Shown one piece after another: positions 53,945 to 63,155 of a DNA stretch of 64,000 bases. Position numbers and translations under genes: made by a program. Numbering within the stretch: the stretch's first letter is position 1; each line of letters opens with the position of its first letter. The notes beneath the pieces are model-generated. The model made no database searches and had not been told where the DNA came from. It saw nothing but the letters and a program-made list of their open reading frames with translations. The DNA is from Psychrobacter nivimaris (GTDB lineage: Bacteria > Pseudomonadota > Gammaproteobacteria > Pseudomonadales > Moraxellaceae), in contig NZ_VZIZ01000034.1 in the NCBI RefSeq assembly GCF_009812035.1, positions 1 through 64,000 on the forward strand, given 5' to 3'.

Positions 53945-55321
53945 ATGAGCGAGCGTATCAATTTAGTACCTGAAGGATCAGACATCACTATTGATGATTT
54001 TTTAGAAGAGAACAGTGAAAAAGGGATTTATCGTCTGCATCGTAGCGCCTTCACTAACGAAGAGCTATTTGAGCTTGAAATGAAATACATCTTTGAGAAT
54101 AACTGGGTCTATTTGGCGCATGAGAATCAAGTGCCTAATAACAATGACTACTACACCTCATACATAGGCCGCCAGCCGGTGATTCTAGCTCGCAATAAAG
54201 AGGGTGAGCTGCATTGTATGATTAACTCTTGCTCCCACCGCGGTGCGCAATTATGCCGCCATAAAAAAGGCAGTAAAGCCACTTACACCTGTCCATTCCA
54301 CGGTTGGACTTTTAATAACTCAGGTAAGCTGCTTAAAGTTAAAGACCCAAGACACGCCGGCTACCCAGAATGTTTCAATAAAGAAGGTTCACATGACTTA
54401 AAGCAAGTAAAACTGGCCAATTATAAAGGCTTTATATTTGCCAGCCTAAATGATGATGTTCAGCCAATCGAAGACTGGCTTGGTGGCTCAACCAAAATCC
54501 TTGACATGATTGTCAATCAGTCGCCAGAAGGTCTAGAAGTTCTACGCGGCACATCAACCTATACTTTTGATGGCAACTGGAAACTACAAGCCGAAAACGG
54601 CGCTGATGGCTATCACGTTTCAGCCGTCCATTGGAACTACGCTGCCACTACCGCACGTCGTAAAGAAGAAGCGGCTAAAGAAGACAATATCAAAGCCATG
54701 AACGCGGGTAAATGGGGTCGTCAAGGCGGTGGTTTTTACTCTTTTGAAAACGGTCATATGATGCTCTGGACCCAGTGGGAAAATCCACAAGATCGTCCAA
54801 ACTATGCCTATCGCGACGAATATATCGCAAATTACGGTGAAGCCATGGCAGACTGGATGATCGGACGCTCACGTAATTTATGCTTATATCCAAACGTCTA
54901 CATCATGGATCAGTTCGGCTCGCAGATTCGTATGCTGCGCCCTATTGCGGTTGATAAAACCGAAGTCAGTATTTGGTGTATTGCACCCAAAGGCGAAAGC
55001 GATGAGGCACGTGCGCGCCGTATCCGTCAGTACGAAGACTTTTTCAACGTCACTGGCATGGCCACACCTGATGATCTAGAAGAGTTCCGCTCATGCCAAG
55101 AAGGCTATAACGGCATCAAAATGGAATGGAATGATATGTGCCGAGGTTCTGAACACTGGATACAAGGGGCAGATGAAGGGGCAGCGGCTATCGACCTCAA
55201 ACCTTTAATGAGTGGCATGAAAACTGAAGATGAAGGTCTCTATACCGTTCAGCATCACTACTGGCATGAAGAGATGAAAAAAGCTTTAGCACAAGAGCAG
55301 CAGCTACATGGCGGATGCTAA
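53945..55321 (+). CDS. benA: Benzoate 1,2-dioxygenase, large (alpha) subunit
   Basis: A 458-residue ring-hydroxylating oxygenase subunit that, with BenB and BenC, makes the cis-diol of benzoate. The Rieske [2Fe-2S] ligands are C96, H98, C116 and H119 ([14 protein letters not shown]). The mononuclear iron site uses H224 and H229 ([13 protein letters not shown]), with an aspartate further on. The length and order are normal for BenA. AAGGAAG precedes the ATG. Confidence 0.96.
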   Translation: MSERINLVPEGSDITIDDFLEENSEKGIYRLHRSAFTNEELFELEMKYIFENNWVYLAHENQVPNNNDYYTSYIGRQPVILARNKEGELHCMINSCSHRGAQLCRHKKGSKATYTCPFHGWTFNNSGKLLKVKDPRHAGYPECFNKEGSHDLKQVKLANYKGFIFASLNDDVQPIEDWLGGSTKILDMIVNQSPEGLEVLRGTSTYTFDGNWKLQAENGADGYHVSAVHWNYAATTARRKEEAAKEDNIKAMNAGKWGRQGGGFYSFENGHMMLWTQWENPQDRPNYAYRDEYIANYGEAMADWMIGRSRNLCLYPNVYIMDQFGSQIRMLRPIAVDKTEVSIWCIAPKGESDEARARRIRQYEDFFNVTGMATPDDLEEFRSCQEGYNGIKMEWNDMCRGSEHWIQGADEGAAAIDLKPLMSGMKTEDEGLYTVQHHYWHEEMKKALAQEQQLHGGC

Positions 55322-55392
55322 TAGCTATCGATATATTTATACCGTTGACCTGCCAGTTATTATGGAACTGACAAAATATAAGGATATCAATC

Positions 55393-55890
55393 ATGAAAAA
55401 CACAACTGTTAACATTGAAGACATTCGACAGTTTTTATACCGTGAAGCACGACTCCTTGATGAAAAAAAATGGGAAGAATGGCTCACCTATTATGATGAA
55501 GACTGCCCCTTTTGGATGCCAAGTTGGGATGACGATGGTCAGCTCATCAGCGACCCACAACGAGAAATTTCGCTGATTTATTATCCGGACCGCCGTGGTC
55601 TTGAAGATCGCATCTTCCGTATTGAGACTGAGCGCTCATCAGCGACCATTCCTGATACGCGTACCACGCACAATTTATCGAATATTGAATTACTCGAAAA
55701 CAATGACGGTATTGTGACGGTACGTTTCAACTGGATCAACAAGTCCTTTCGCTATCACGAGACCAATACCTATTGGGGTTACTCTCAGTACAAAATAGAC
55801 ATGACTCAAGACCAACCAAAAATTTTGGATAAGTATGTGGTCTTAAAAGACGACTATGTGCATCAAATCATGGATGTCTATCACGTCTAA
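55393..55890 (+). CDS. benB: Benzoate 1,2-dioxygenase, small (beta) subunit
   Basis: A 165-residue structural subunit of the NTF2-like cystatin fold. Landmarks are FLYREARLLDEKKWEEWLTYY (in two blocks: FLYREARLLDE, WEEWLTYYDEDCPFWMP), RIFRIETERSSATIPDTRTTHNL (RIFRIETERS, PDTRTTHN) and the C-terminal DKYVVLKDDYVHQIMDVYHV. It forms the alpha3-beta3 oxygenase with BenA. AAGGA precedes the ATG; the gap to benA is 71 bp. Confidence 0.95.
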   Translation: MKNTTVNIEDIRQFLYREARLLDEKKWEEWLTYYDEDCPFWMPSWDDDGQLISDPQREISLIYYPDRRGLEDRIFRIETERSSATIPDTRTTHNLSNIELLENNDGIVTVRFNWINKSFRYHETNTYWGYSQYKIDMTQDQPKILDKYVVLKDDYVHQIMDVYHV

Positions 55891-55955
55891 TCATTATTCA
55901 CTCATTACTTAATCACTAGCTTTTAATTAATACGTGTTGAAAAGGGATATTTCTC

Positions 55956-56972
55956 ATGGAATATAATATTGCTCTACAGTTCGAAGACGGCGTCACGGGC
56001 TTCATCAAATGTGAAGCCGACGAAACAGTTGCCGAAGCAGCGTATCGTCAAAAATTTAATATCCCTGTGGACTGCCTAGATGGTGCTTGCGGTACTTGCC
56101 GTTGCCATTGTGAATCTGGCAGCTATGACATGCACCCTGATATGTATATCGAAGATGCACTCACAGAAGCTGAAGCTGAAGAAGGTTATGTACTCACCTG
56201 TCAGATGATTCCTGAAAGCGACTGCGTGATCAAAGTACCAACCTCCTCTGAAGCTTGCAAAGTTGGCAAGTCTGTATTCAAAGGCAAACTACAGCAGCTG
56301 AATGTACTGTCTGAGTCTACCATTCACTTTGGCGTCGAAGTCGATAATCCAGATGCGCTAGTATTTTTGCCAGGCCAGTATGTCAATGTCAGTATTCCTG
56401 ATTCTAACGAGACACGCTCCTATTCATTTAGCTCTATACCTAGTGCCAATCAGGCCGAATTTGTCGTCCGCAATATTCCTAACGGCAAAATGAGCACCTT
56501 TTTATCTGATACTGCAACTATAGGCCAAGAGATTAATTTTGAGGGTCCATTTGGTAGCTTTTACCTGCGCCCTCTAATCCGCCCGACCCTATTTCTAGCA
56601 GGCGGTACCGGTATCGCGCCTTTTTTATCGATGCTAAAAAGTTTAGAAGTGTCTGGTGCTCATCATCCTGTCAGGATGGTCTACGGCGTCACCAACGATT
56701 TTGATCTGATAGAAGTCGAGAAACTAGAAGAAGTAAAACAAAACCACCCTTGGTTTGACTACCGCACCTGTGTCGCCACAGAAGATAGTAGTCATGAGCG
56801 TAAAGGTTATGTTACCGGTCATGTTGATAATGAGTGGCTGAACGATGGTGACGTCGATGTGTACTTGTGTGGTCCGTTAGGGATGGTGGATGCGGTGAGT
56901 AATTGGTTAGACAGCAGTAATCTAAAACCGTGCAATTTTTACTATGAAAAATTCACGCCCAGTGAACAATAA
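55956..56972 (+). CDS. benC: Benzoate 1,2-dioxygenase electron-transfer reductase
   Basis: A 338-residue three-domain reductase. A plant-type [2Fe-2S] ferredoxin domain comes first (Cys in CLDGACGTCRCHC, with a fourth Cys in VLTCQM), then an FAD domain (TRSYSFSS, about residues 148-155) and an NAD domain (FLAGGTGIAPFLSMLKS, CGPLGMVDAV). It passes electrons from NADH to the BenAB oxygenase. Order and length are as in known BenC. Confidence 0.96.
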   Translation: MEYNIALQFEDGVTGFIKCEADETVAEAAYRQKFNIPVDCLDGACGTCRCHCESGSYDMHPDMYIEDALTEAEAEEGYVLTCQMIPESDCVIKVPTSSEACKVGKSVFKGKLQQLNVLSESTIHFGVEVDNPDALVFLPGQYVNVSIPDSNETRSYSFSSIPSANQAEFVVRNIPNGKMSTFLSDTATIGQEINFEGPFGSFYLRPLIRPTLFLAGGTGIAPFLSMLKSLEVSGAHHPVRMVYGVTNDFDLIEVEKLEEVKQNHPWFDYRTCVATEDSSHERKGYVTGHVDNEWLNDGDVDVYLCGPLGMVDAVSNWLDSSNLKPCNFYYEKFTPSEQ

Positions 56973-57031
56973 CATAGCTTAGCCGTATTACTCTACTAGC
57001 AAAGCATGAGCAAGATTTTTAGGAGACTGTC

Positions 57032-57811
57032 ATGAGTAAAAGATTTGATAATAAAGTATGTATCGTTACTGGTGCCGCCCAAGGCATCGGGCGCGGAGTC
57101 GCATTACGCTTAGCAAGTGAGGGCGGAAAAATCGTCATGGCAGACTTTTCTCCATTAGTAGAAGAGGTGCTGGCTGAAATCATTGCTAATGGTGGACAAG
57201 CCGTTACCATTCAAGCTGACCTTGAAACCCGTCAAGGTGCTAAAGAGGCTATTGATAAGGCACTTGATAGCTATGGGCGTATCGATATATTAGTCAACAA
57301 TGTCGGCGGCGCAATATGGATGAAACCTTTTACCTGCTTCTCTGAAGCAGAAATCCAAAAGGAAATCAGTCGCTCATTATTTCCAACATTATGGTGTTGT
57401 CATGCGGTATTACCAACCATGGTCAAACAGCAGTCAGGCATTATTGTTAATGTGTCCTCTATCGCTACTCGTGGTATCAACCGCATACCCTACTCGACAG
57501 CGAAAGGCGGCGTGAACGCCATGACCGCATCGCTCGCTTTTGAGTATGCAAACGATGGCATCCGTGTGAATGCCGTGGCAACTGGCGGTACTGAAGCGCC
57601 GCCCAGAAAGATTCCACGTAACGCCAAACCATTAACTGATGATGAAAAATCATGGATGAATGCGGTGGTTGATCAGACCATTGATCGCACCTTTATGAAA
57701 CGCTACGGCACGATAGATGAGCAAGTCAATGCCATCTTGTTTTTAGCATCCGATGAGTCTTCTTATATTACTGGTAGTACCATTCCTGTAGGCGGTGGCG
57801 ACGAAGGCTAA
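57032..57811 (+). CDS. benD: Benzoate cis-diol dehydrogenase (SDR)
   Basis: A 259-residue short-chain dehydrogenase that oxidises 1,6-dihydroxycyclohexa-2,4-diene-1-carboxylate to catechol with loss of CO2. The cofactor loop TGAAQGIGRG, the NNVGG motif, catalytic IVNVSSIA and YSTAKGG (Y-x3-K) are all present. GGAG lies 9 bp before the ATG. It follows benC by 59 bp, as in other ben clusters. Confidence 0.95.
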   Translation: MSKRFDNKVCIVTGAAQGIGRGVALRLASEGGKIVMADFSPLVEEVLAEIIANGGQAVTIQADLETRQGAKEAIDKALDSYGRIDILVNNVGGAIWMKPFTCFSEAEIQKEISRSLFPTLWCCHAVLPTMVKQQSGIIVNVSSIATRGINRIPYSTAKGGVNAMTASLAFEYANDGIRVNAVATGGTEAPPRKIPRNAKPLTDDEKSWMNAVVDQTIDRTFMKRYGTIDEQVNAILFLASDESSYITGSTIPVGGGDEG

Positions 57812-57886
57812 TAATAAATCTGTCAATCAGTAGCATGCATCTTAATTTGCAACCCCGTAACGAATGCTAATTTGCAAGGAAGCAAT

Positions 57887-59116
57887 ATGGCCTCTGTAAT
57901 CCAAACCTTAAAAAACGACTGGTCGCTCTCTGCATCGGTTGCAGGGTTCTTAGCGGTTCTTATTTCCTATGCAGGTCCTTTGATTATTTTTTTTCAGGCC
58001 GCACAAGCCGCACAAGTATCGGATGCCATGATGGCGTCTTGGATTTGGGGTGTCTCCATTGGTGCTGCCATTCCTGGTATTTATTTATCTATTAAATATA
58101 AAACACCGGTTATTACAGCATGGTCCGCACCTGGTACCGCTTTACTGGTTACCCTATTTCCACAGATGAGTATTAATGAAGCTGTTGCCGGTTATATCAT
58201 CTCAGCGATTGTCATATTTATTATTGGAGCGACAGGTTACTTCGACAAAATATTAAAATGGATTCCTAACGGTATTGCCGCTGGCATGATGGCAGGCATC
58301 CTATTTCAGTTCGGCTTAGAATTATTTAAAGCCACTGATAGCATGCCATTTATCGTCTTTAGCATGCTCGGTTGCTATTTATTAGCCAAACGCTTTTCGC
58401 CGCGCTATACGATGATCTGGGTGTTGATATGCGGTGTTATCTTAAGCGTCTTACTTGGCAAAATGAACCCTGTCCATTTCGATTTAGCCGTTACCATACC
58501 TAATTTTATTGCACCTGAATGGTCGTGGAACTCAACGTTTAACCTCGCTATACCACTCATCCTTGTGAGCTTAACTGGTCAATTCTTACCCGGCATGGCT
58601 ATTTTAAATCTAAGTGGCTATGACACGCCAGCCAAGCCTATTGTGAGTGTTACAAGCCTCGCCTCTTTAGCAGTTGCATGTGTTGGTGGTATCACTATCG
58701 TACTTGCCGCTATCACAGCCGCGCTTTGTACTGGCAAAGATGCGCATGAACTTAAGGAAAAGCGCTATATCGCAGGTGTCGCTAATGGCATCTTCTATTT
58801 ATTTGGCGGTTTATTTGCTGGCAGTATCGTGATGGTATTTAGCTTGCTTCCAAAAGAGCTTGTCGCGGCACTGGCCGGCCTTGCGTTAATCGGTGCCATT
58901 TCTGCCAATATCACCATTGCTATGAAAAATGATGAGCAAAGAGATGCAGCGTTAATTACCTTTTTGGCGACAGCATCGGGTATGAGCTTTTTGGGATTAA
59001 GCTCTGTGTTTTGGGGCATTCTTATTGGCATGATTGCTCACTATATTCTGACCAAAAAACGCCTACTACCAACATCATCTATCTCATTAACGACCTCTAA
59101 TAATGAAGCCAATTAA
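57887..59116 (+). CDS. benE: Benzoate transporter BenE family
   Basis: A 409-residue membrane protein with about 11-12 helices. Typical BenE segments are FLAVLISYAGPLIIFFQAA in the first helix, AWSAPGTALLVTLFPQ, GIAAGMMAGILFQFGL, and FLPGMAILNLSGYDTPAKP in the central loop. It is likely a proton-coupled benzoate importer. The start at 57887 is preceded by AAGGAAG; a TTG 15 bp earlier overlaps that site. It lies between benD and the CoA-transferase genes. Confidence 0.94.
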   Translation: MASVIQTLKNDWSLSASVAGFLAVLISYAGPLIIFFQAAQAAQVSDAMMASWIWGVSIGAAIPGIYLSIKYKTPVITAWSAPGTALLVTLFPQMSINEAVAGYIISAIVIFIIGATGYFDKILKWIPNGIAAGMMAGILFQFGLELFKATDSMPFIVFSMLGCYLLAKRFSPRYTMIWVLICGVILSVLLGKMNPVHFDLAVTIPNFIAPEWSWNSTFNLAIPLILVSLTGQFLPGMAILNLSGYDTPAKPIVSVTSLASLAVACVGGITIVLAAITAALCTGKDAHELKEKRYIAGVANGIFYLFGGLFAGSIVMVFSLLPKELVAALAGLALIGAISANITIAMKNDEQRDAALITFLATASGMSFLGLSSVFWGILIGMIAHYILTKKRLLPTSSISLTTSNNEAN

Positions 59117-59228
59117 AAGCAAGTCTCTTACAAAAAATTTAAGTAGTGTCAGAGCAATGAGTCTAACCCATGTACCACTTATTAATTTTAAAGACACTAC
59201 CTCATATGACTTTTTATAGGATATAAAC

Positions 59229-59951
59229 ATGATTAACAAAGCTGATAAAGGTATCACTGACGTACTTAGTCAAATCAAAGATGGCGCCACCATTATGATT
59301 GGTGGCTTTGGCACGGCAGGTCAACCCGCTGAACTCATTGACGGGCTTATTAATTTGGGCGTAAAAGATTTGGTCATCATTAATAATAATGCCGGTAACG
59401 GCGACCATGGCCTTGCCAAACTCTTACAAACAGGTGCTGTACGTAAGATAATTTGCTCTTTTCCCCGTCAATCAGACTCTTGGGTATTTGATGAGCTTTA
59501 TCATGCTGGCAAGATTGAACTGGAGCTAGTACCACAAGGTAATTTGGCTTGTCGTATTCAAGCAGCAGGTATGGGACTCGGCGCAGTATATACGCCAACA
59601 GGCTTTGGCACTTTACTCGCAGAAGGTAAAGAGACTCGTCATATCGATGGTAAAGACTATGTTCTTGAATATCCGATAAAGGCTGATTTTGCCTTAATTA
59701 AAGCCAATAAAGGCGATCGCTGGGGCAACTTGGTGTACCGCAAGTCTGCACGCAACTTTGGTCCAATCATGGCAATGGCAGCTGAAGTAACTATCGCCCA
59801 AGTCTCTGAAACGGTGGATCTTGGTGAACTTGATCCTGAGTATGTTATTACACCGGGTATCTTTGTGCAGCATGTGGTGCAAATCCAGCCTACTAGTACT
59901 GAACCTGCTAGTGATGAATATGCTAGCACAGCAACGACAGCCACCGCTTAA
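59229..59951 (+). CDS. catI: 3-oxoadipate CoA-transferase, subunit A
   Basis: A 240-residue alpha subunit of the class I CoA-transferase that converts 3-oxoadipate and succinyl-CoA to 3-oxoadipyl-CoA. The CoA-binding motif GGFGTAGQP is near residue 24, followed by NNAGNGDHGLAKLL and YPIKADFALIKANKGDRWGN (two blocks: YPIKADFALIKA, KGDRWGN). The C-terminal tail is Ser/Thr-rich. Also named pcaI. It is 26 bp before subunit B. The gap before it holds an 8-bp inverted repeat (GTAGTGTC/GACACTAC) of unknown role. Confidence 0.95.
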   Translation: MINKADKGITDVLSQIKDGATIMIGGFGTAGQPAELIDGLINLGVKDLVIINNNAGNGDHGLAKLLQTGAVRKIICSFPRQSDSWVFDELYHAGKIELELVPQGNLACRIQAAGMGLGAVYTPTGFGTLLAEGKETRHIDGKDYVLEYPIKADFALIKANKGDRWGNLVYRKSARNFGPIMAMAAEVTIAQVSETVDLGELDPEYVITPGIFVQHVVQIQPTSTEPASDEYASTATTATA

Positions 59952-59977
59952 TACTGCCAATTATAAGGATCGTCATC

Positions 59978-60643
59978 ATGAGCCATACTTCCTACACCGT
60001 TTTGACCCGCGATCAAATTGCCGAGCGCGCTGCACAAGATATTCCAGATGGTGCTTATGTCAATTTAGGCATCGGACTACCGACCAAAATTGCCCAATAC
60101 CTACCGGATGATAAAGATGTATTTTTACATTCAGAAAATGGCTTACTAGCTTTTGGGCCACCACCTGCTAAAGGTGAAGAGGATCCCGAGCTGATTAATG
60201 CCGGCAAAGAATACGTCACCATGCTCGATGGCGGTAGCTTCTTCCATCATGGCGACTCTTTTGCGATGATGCGTGGTGGTCATATCGACATTTGCGTATT
60301 GGGCGCGTTTCAAGTGGCAGCCAATGGCGACTTAGCCAACTGGAGTACCGGTGCAGAGGATGCAATACCTGCCGTTGGCGGCGCAATGGACTTAGCCGTC
60401 GGTGCCAAAAAAGTCTTTGTCATGACCAATCATACCACCAAGACGGGCGACCCTAAAATCGTCAGCGAGCTTACTTATCCTGTGACTGGCAAAAACTGCG
60501 TTGATCGCATTTATACTGATTTATGTGTCATTAATGTCACCGATAAAGGCTTAGTAGTCACCGAAATGGTCGATGGCATTAGCTTCGAAGACTTACAGGC
60601 CTTGACGGGTGCCACACTGACTGACGCTACTACAGTAAAATAA
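59978..60643 (+). CDS. catJ: 3-oxoadipate CoA-transferase, subunit B
   Basis: A 221-residue beta subunit. It has the motif DGAYVNLGIGLPTKIA and the catalytic glutamate in HSENGLLAFGP (about residue 51), then MLDGGSFFHHGDSFAMMRGGH (MLDGGSFFHHG, FAMMRGGH) and VMTNHTTK. With CatI it makes the heterodimeric enzyme of the beta-ketoadipate path. AAGGA precedes the ATG. Also named pcaJ. Confidence 0.96.
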   Translation: MSHTSYTVLTRDQIAERAAQDIPDGAYVNLGIGLPTKIAQYLPDDKDVFLHSENGLLAFGPPPAKGEEDPELINAGKEYVTMLDGGSFFHHGDSFAMMRGGHIDICVLGAFQVAANGDLANWSTGAEDAIPAVGGAMDLAVGAKKVFVMTNHTTKTGDPKIVSELTYPVTGKNCVDRIYTDLCVINVTDKGLVVTEMVDGISFEDLQALTGATLTDATTVK

Positions 60644-60663
60644 TAAAAAGGATAATATCTACA

Positions 60664-61884
60664 ATGGATAACTTAACAAACGCTTATATCATTGACGCCA
60701 TTCGCACCCCTTTTGGACGCTACGGCGGCGGTCTAGCACCCGTACGTGCAGACGACCTAGGCGCTATCCCTATCAATGCGTTAATAGAACGTAATGCTAA
60801 TGTCGACTGGGTACAAGTAGATGACGTCATCTATGGCTGTGCCAACCAAAGCGGCGAAGACAATCGCAACGTCGGACGTATGTCGTCATTGCTAGCCGGC
60901 CTACCTTATCAAGTGCCTGCGACAACTGTTAACCGCTTGTGCGGCTCGTCGATGGATGCGTTAGCGATAGCGGCGCGTGCGATTAAAGCTGGTGAAGCCA
61001 ATTTAATTATCGCAGGTGGTGTTGAGAGCATGAGCCGTGCGCCATTTGTGATGGGCAAATCAGGTCAGGCATTTGGTCGTAGTCAAAAGCTGGAAGATAC
61101 TACTATGGGCTGGCGCTTTATCAATCCAAAGCTTGATGAGCTATATGGCACAGAGACTATGCCGCAAACCGCTGAAAATGTCGCAGAGCAATTCAATGTC
61201 AATCGAGCTGACCAAGATGCATTTGCGCTACGTAGCCAACAACGTACCGCAGCGGCGCAAGCGTCAGGATTCTTTAAAGATGAGATGACCCCTGTCGTCA
61301 TTCCGCAGCGTAAAGGCGAGCCTGTCACCGTCGATACTGATGAGCATCCTCGTGCTGACACCACCCTTGAGAAGTTGACTAAACTGCGTCCTATCGTCAC
61401 CGCAGATGGTACGGTGACTGCTGGTAATGCCTCTGGAATTAATGATGGTGCAGCAGCCTTCCTAGTAGCGTCAGAGCAAGCGGTTAGAGAATTTAATCTA
61501 AAGCCACGGGCACGTATTGTGGCCTCAACTACGGTAGGCGTTGAGCCACGTATTATGGGTTTCGCCCCAGCACCCGCAATGAAAAAGCTGCTTAAGCAAA
61601 CCGGCCTGTCTCTCGATGAGATGGATGTCATTGAATTAAACGAAGCCTTTGCTGCACAAGCTCTAGCTTGCACACGTGACTTAGGGTTAGCTGATGATAG
61701 CGAGCGCGTCAATCCTAACGGCGGTGCGATTGCCCTTGGTCATCCACTCGGCGCCTCAGGTGCACGTTTGATCTTAACCGCCCTTAATCAACTGGAAAAA
61801 ACAGGTAAGCGTTATGCTATCTGCTCAATGTGTATCGGAGTTGGACAAGGTATCGCGATGATTATTGAGCGTGTTGAGAGTTAA
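60664..61884 (+). CDS. catF: 3-oxoadipyl-CoA thiolase
   Basis: A 406-residue thiolase that cleaves 3-oxoadipyl-CoA to succinyl-CoA and acetyl-CoA. The catalytic cysteine is in NRLCGSSMDA (about C95), with NEAFAAQ (about 319), the histidine in GGAIALGHPLGASGAR (about 362) and the second cysteine in CSMCIGVGQG (about 392). Length and order are normal. It lies 20 bp after catJ. Also named pcaF. A long antisense ORF inside it is judged a shadow. Confidence 0.96.
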   Translation: MDNLTNAYIIDAIRTPFGRYGGGLAPVRADDLGAIPINALIERNANVDWVQVDDVIYGCANQSGEDNRNVGRMSSLLAGLPYQVPATTVNRLCGSSMDALAIAARAIKAGEANLIIAGGVESMSRAPFVMGKSGQAFGRSQKLEDTTMGWRFINPKLDELYGTETMPQTAENVAEQFNVNRADQDAFALRSQQRTAAAQASGFFKDEMTPVVIPQRKGEPVTVDTDEHPRADTTLEKLTKLRPIVTADGTVTAGNASGINDGAAAFLVASEQAVREFNLKPRARIVASTTVGVEPRIMGFAPAPAMKKLLKQTGLSLDEMDVIELNEAFAAQALACTRDLGLADDSERVNPNGGAIALGHPLGASGARLILTALNQLEKTGKRYAICSMCIGVGQGIAMIIERVES

Positions 61885-61986
61885 GCGTGTTGAGAATATA
61901 TAGATAGCTCAAAAAATAGATGCACTCATTGATAGGCAAAAACCAATACCTTACTCACATGACAATCACAAACAAGGACGTTCATC

Positions 61987-62763
61987 ATGCCTGAATTTGA
62001 CAATAAAGATATAACGCTAAACTATGCCACTTTTGGTGATAGCAGTAACCCTGCTCTGATATTCTCTAACTCTTTAGGTACCAGCTATCATATGTGGCAG
62101 CCACAAATCGATGCTTTGCAAAACGATTATTTTATCATCTGCTATGACACTCGTGGCCATGGTAATTCTTCTGCACCAAGAGGTCCTTATAGTTTCGATC
62201 AGCTTGGACAAGACGTCATTGATTTGCTTGATTATCTGAACATAGATAAAGCATTTTTTTGTGGCATTTCTATGGGTGGTATGACTGGTCAATGGTTAGC
62301 TATTCATCATCCTGAGCGCTTTGATCATTTAATGCTATGCAATACCGCCGCGAAGATTGGCAATGAGGCAGCATGGGTAGATCGCGCGCACTTGGTACGT
62401 GAGCAAGGTCTAGATCCTATTGCCGCTACAGCCGCTCCGCGTTGGTTCACAGCAAGTTTTATCGATAATCATCCTGATGTAGTTAAAGCACTATCTGACG
62501 CTCTCGCAGCTGGCAGTAGCGAGGGTTATGCCAGCTGCTGCGATGCACTATCTGTCGCTGATACTCGCGAGCAGTTACAAAATATTCGTGTACCAGTCAC
62601 AGTAGTTGCAGGTATCGAGGATCCAGTGACAACGGTTGCCGATGGTCAATATATAGTCGATCATATTCCTAGTGCTAAGCTCGCCACTATCAATGCCTCG
62701 CATATCTCAAATATTGAACAACCTGAAGCACTTAATGAGTATATTAAATATTACCTGCAATAA
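61987..62763 (+). CDS. catD: 3-oxoadipate enol-lactonase
   Basis: A 258-residue alpha/beta hydrolase that opens 3-oxoadipate enol-lactone. The oxyanion region reads FSNSLGTSYHMWQPQ, the nucleophile is the serine in CGISMGGMTG (about S96), an acid is likely in GIEDPVT, and the histidine is in NASHISNIEQ near the end. Also named pcaD. AAGGA lies before the ATG. It is the last gene of the cat-ben unit before the transporter gene. Confidence 0.95.
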   Translation: MPEFDNKDITLNYATFGDSSNPALIFSNSLGTSYHMWQPQIDALQNDYFIICYDTRGHGNSSAPRGPYSFDQLGQDVIDLLDYLNIDKAFFCGISMGGMTGQWLAIHHPERFDHLMLCNTAAKIGNEAAWVDRAHLVREQGLDPIAATAAPRWFTASFIDNHPDVVKALSDALAAGSSEGYASCCDALSVADTREQLQNIRVPVTVVAGIEDPVTTVADGQYIVDHIPSAKLATINASHISNIEQPEALNEYIKYYLQ

Positions 62764-62802
62764 CGCCAATAAATGCTTTTAAAAAACACATTCATTAGCG
62801 TT
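62762..62802 (+). terminator. Imperfect hairpin after catD
   Basis: AACGCCAATAAATG pairs with CATTCATTAGCGTT over 14 positions with two mismatches and a 13-nt loop. It is followed by GATTAATTAGG, a weak U-tail. It starts within the catD stop codon and may end the operon before benK. Confidence 0.4.
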
Positions 62803-63051
62803 GATTAATTAGGCTAATTTTATCTATTTATCTTATATTTTTAATCATCTATATATTTTTTTAGTATATGGATGATTTTCTGCGTATTCAGTATTTTCAT
62901 AATAGAAATTAATGAAACTTCTTGGCGTTAGTTGTCTTACACACACTCACTGCAAGCATCATTCTTCGTATCTAATACTTTATAAGAGTACCGAATACTC
63001 TAATAAAGATAAAAGTCAACATTGTTTCAATAGAATGTTATATAGAAAAAT
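62803..63051. other. Gene-free leader of benK, distal part
   Basis: An AT-rich stretch with no ORF, forming most of the 392-bp gap between catD and benK. It contains GAGTA-CCGAA-TACTC (62986-63000), a short exact inverted repeat that could be a further regulator site. Nothing else was identified. Confidence 0.5.
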
Positions 63052-63087
63052 ATACCTTTTAAGTATCGATTGATACCTAGATAGTTT
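63052..63087 (+). promoter_or_regulatory. CatM/BenM-type operator sites before benK
   Basis: ATACCTTTTAAGTAT (63052-63066) matches ATAC-N7-GTAT exactly. A second copy starts at 63073 with ATAC-N7-GTTT, one base off in the second half. The GTAT and ATAC between them form GTATC-GATT-GATAC. They lie 70-105 bp before the benK ATG. Confidence 0.7.
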
Positions 63088-63155
63088 TTGACTTAGCACC
63101 TGTAAAACCCTAACTTGTAAAGCACGTATAAGGATATCATCAACGGAGAATATGA

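Noticed and set aside
59143..59200. Inverted repeat GTAGTGTC/GACACTAC before catI as a terminator
   Set aside because: The arms are only 8 bp with a 42-bp spacer and no U-tail, so no role can be assigned.
61083..61712. A 209-residue open frame on the minus strand inside catF
   Set aside because: It lies wholly opposite a gene with all thiolase motifs, its product is Ser/Arg-rich with no recognisable domain, and no ribosome-binding site was seen. It is a shadow of codon use.
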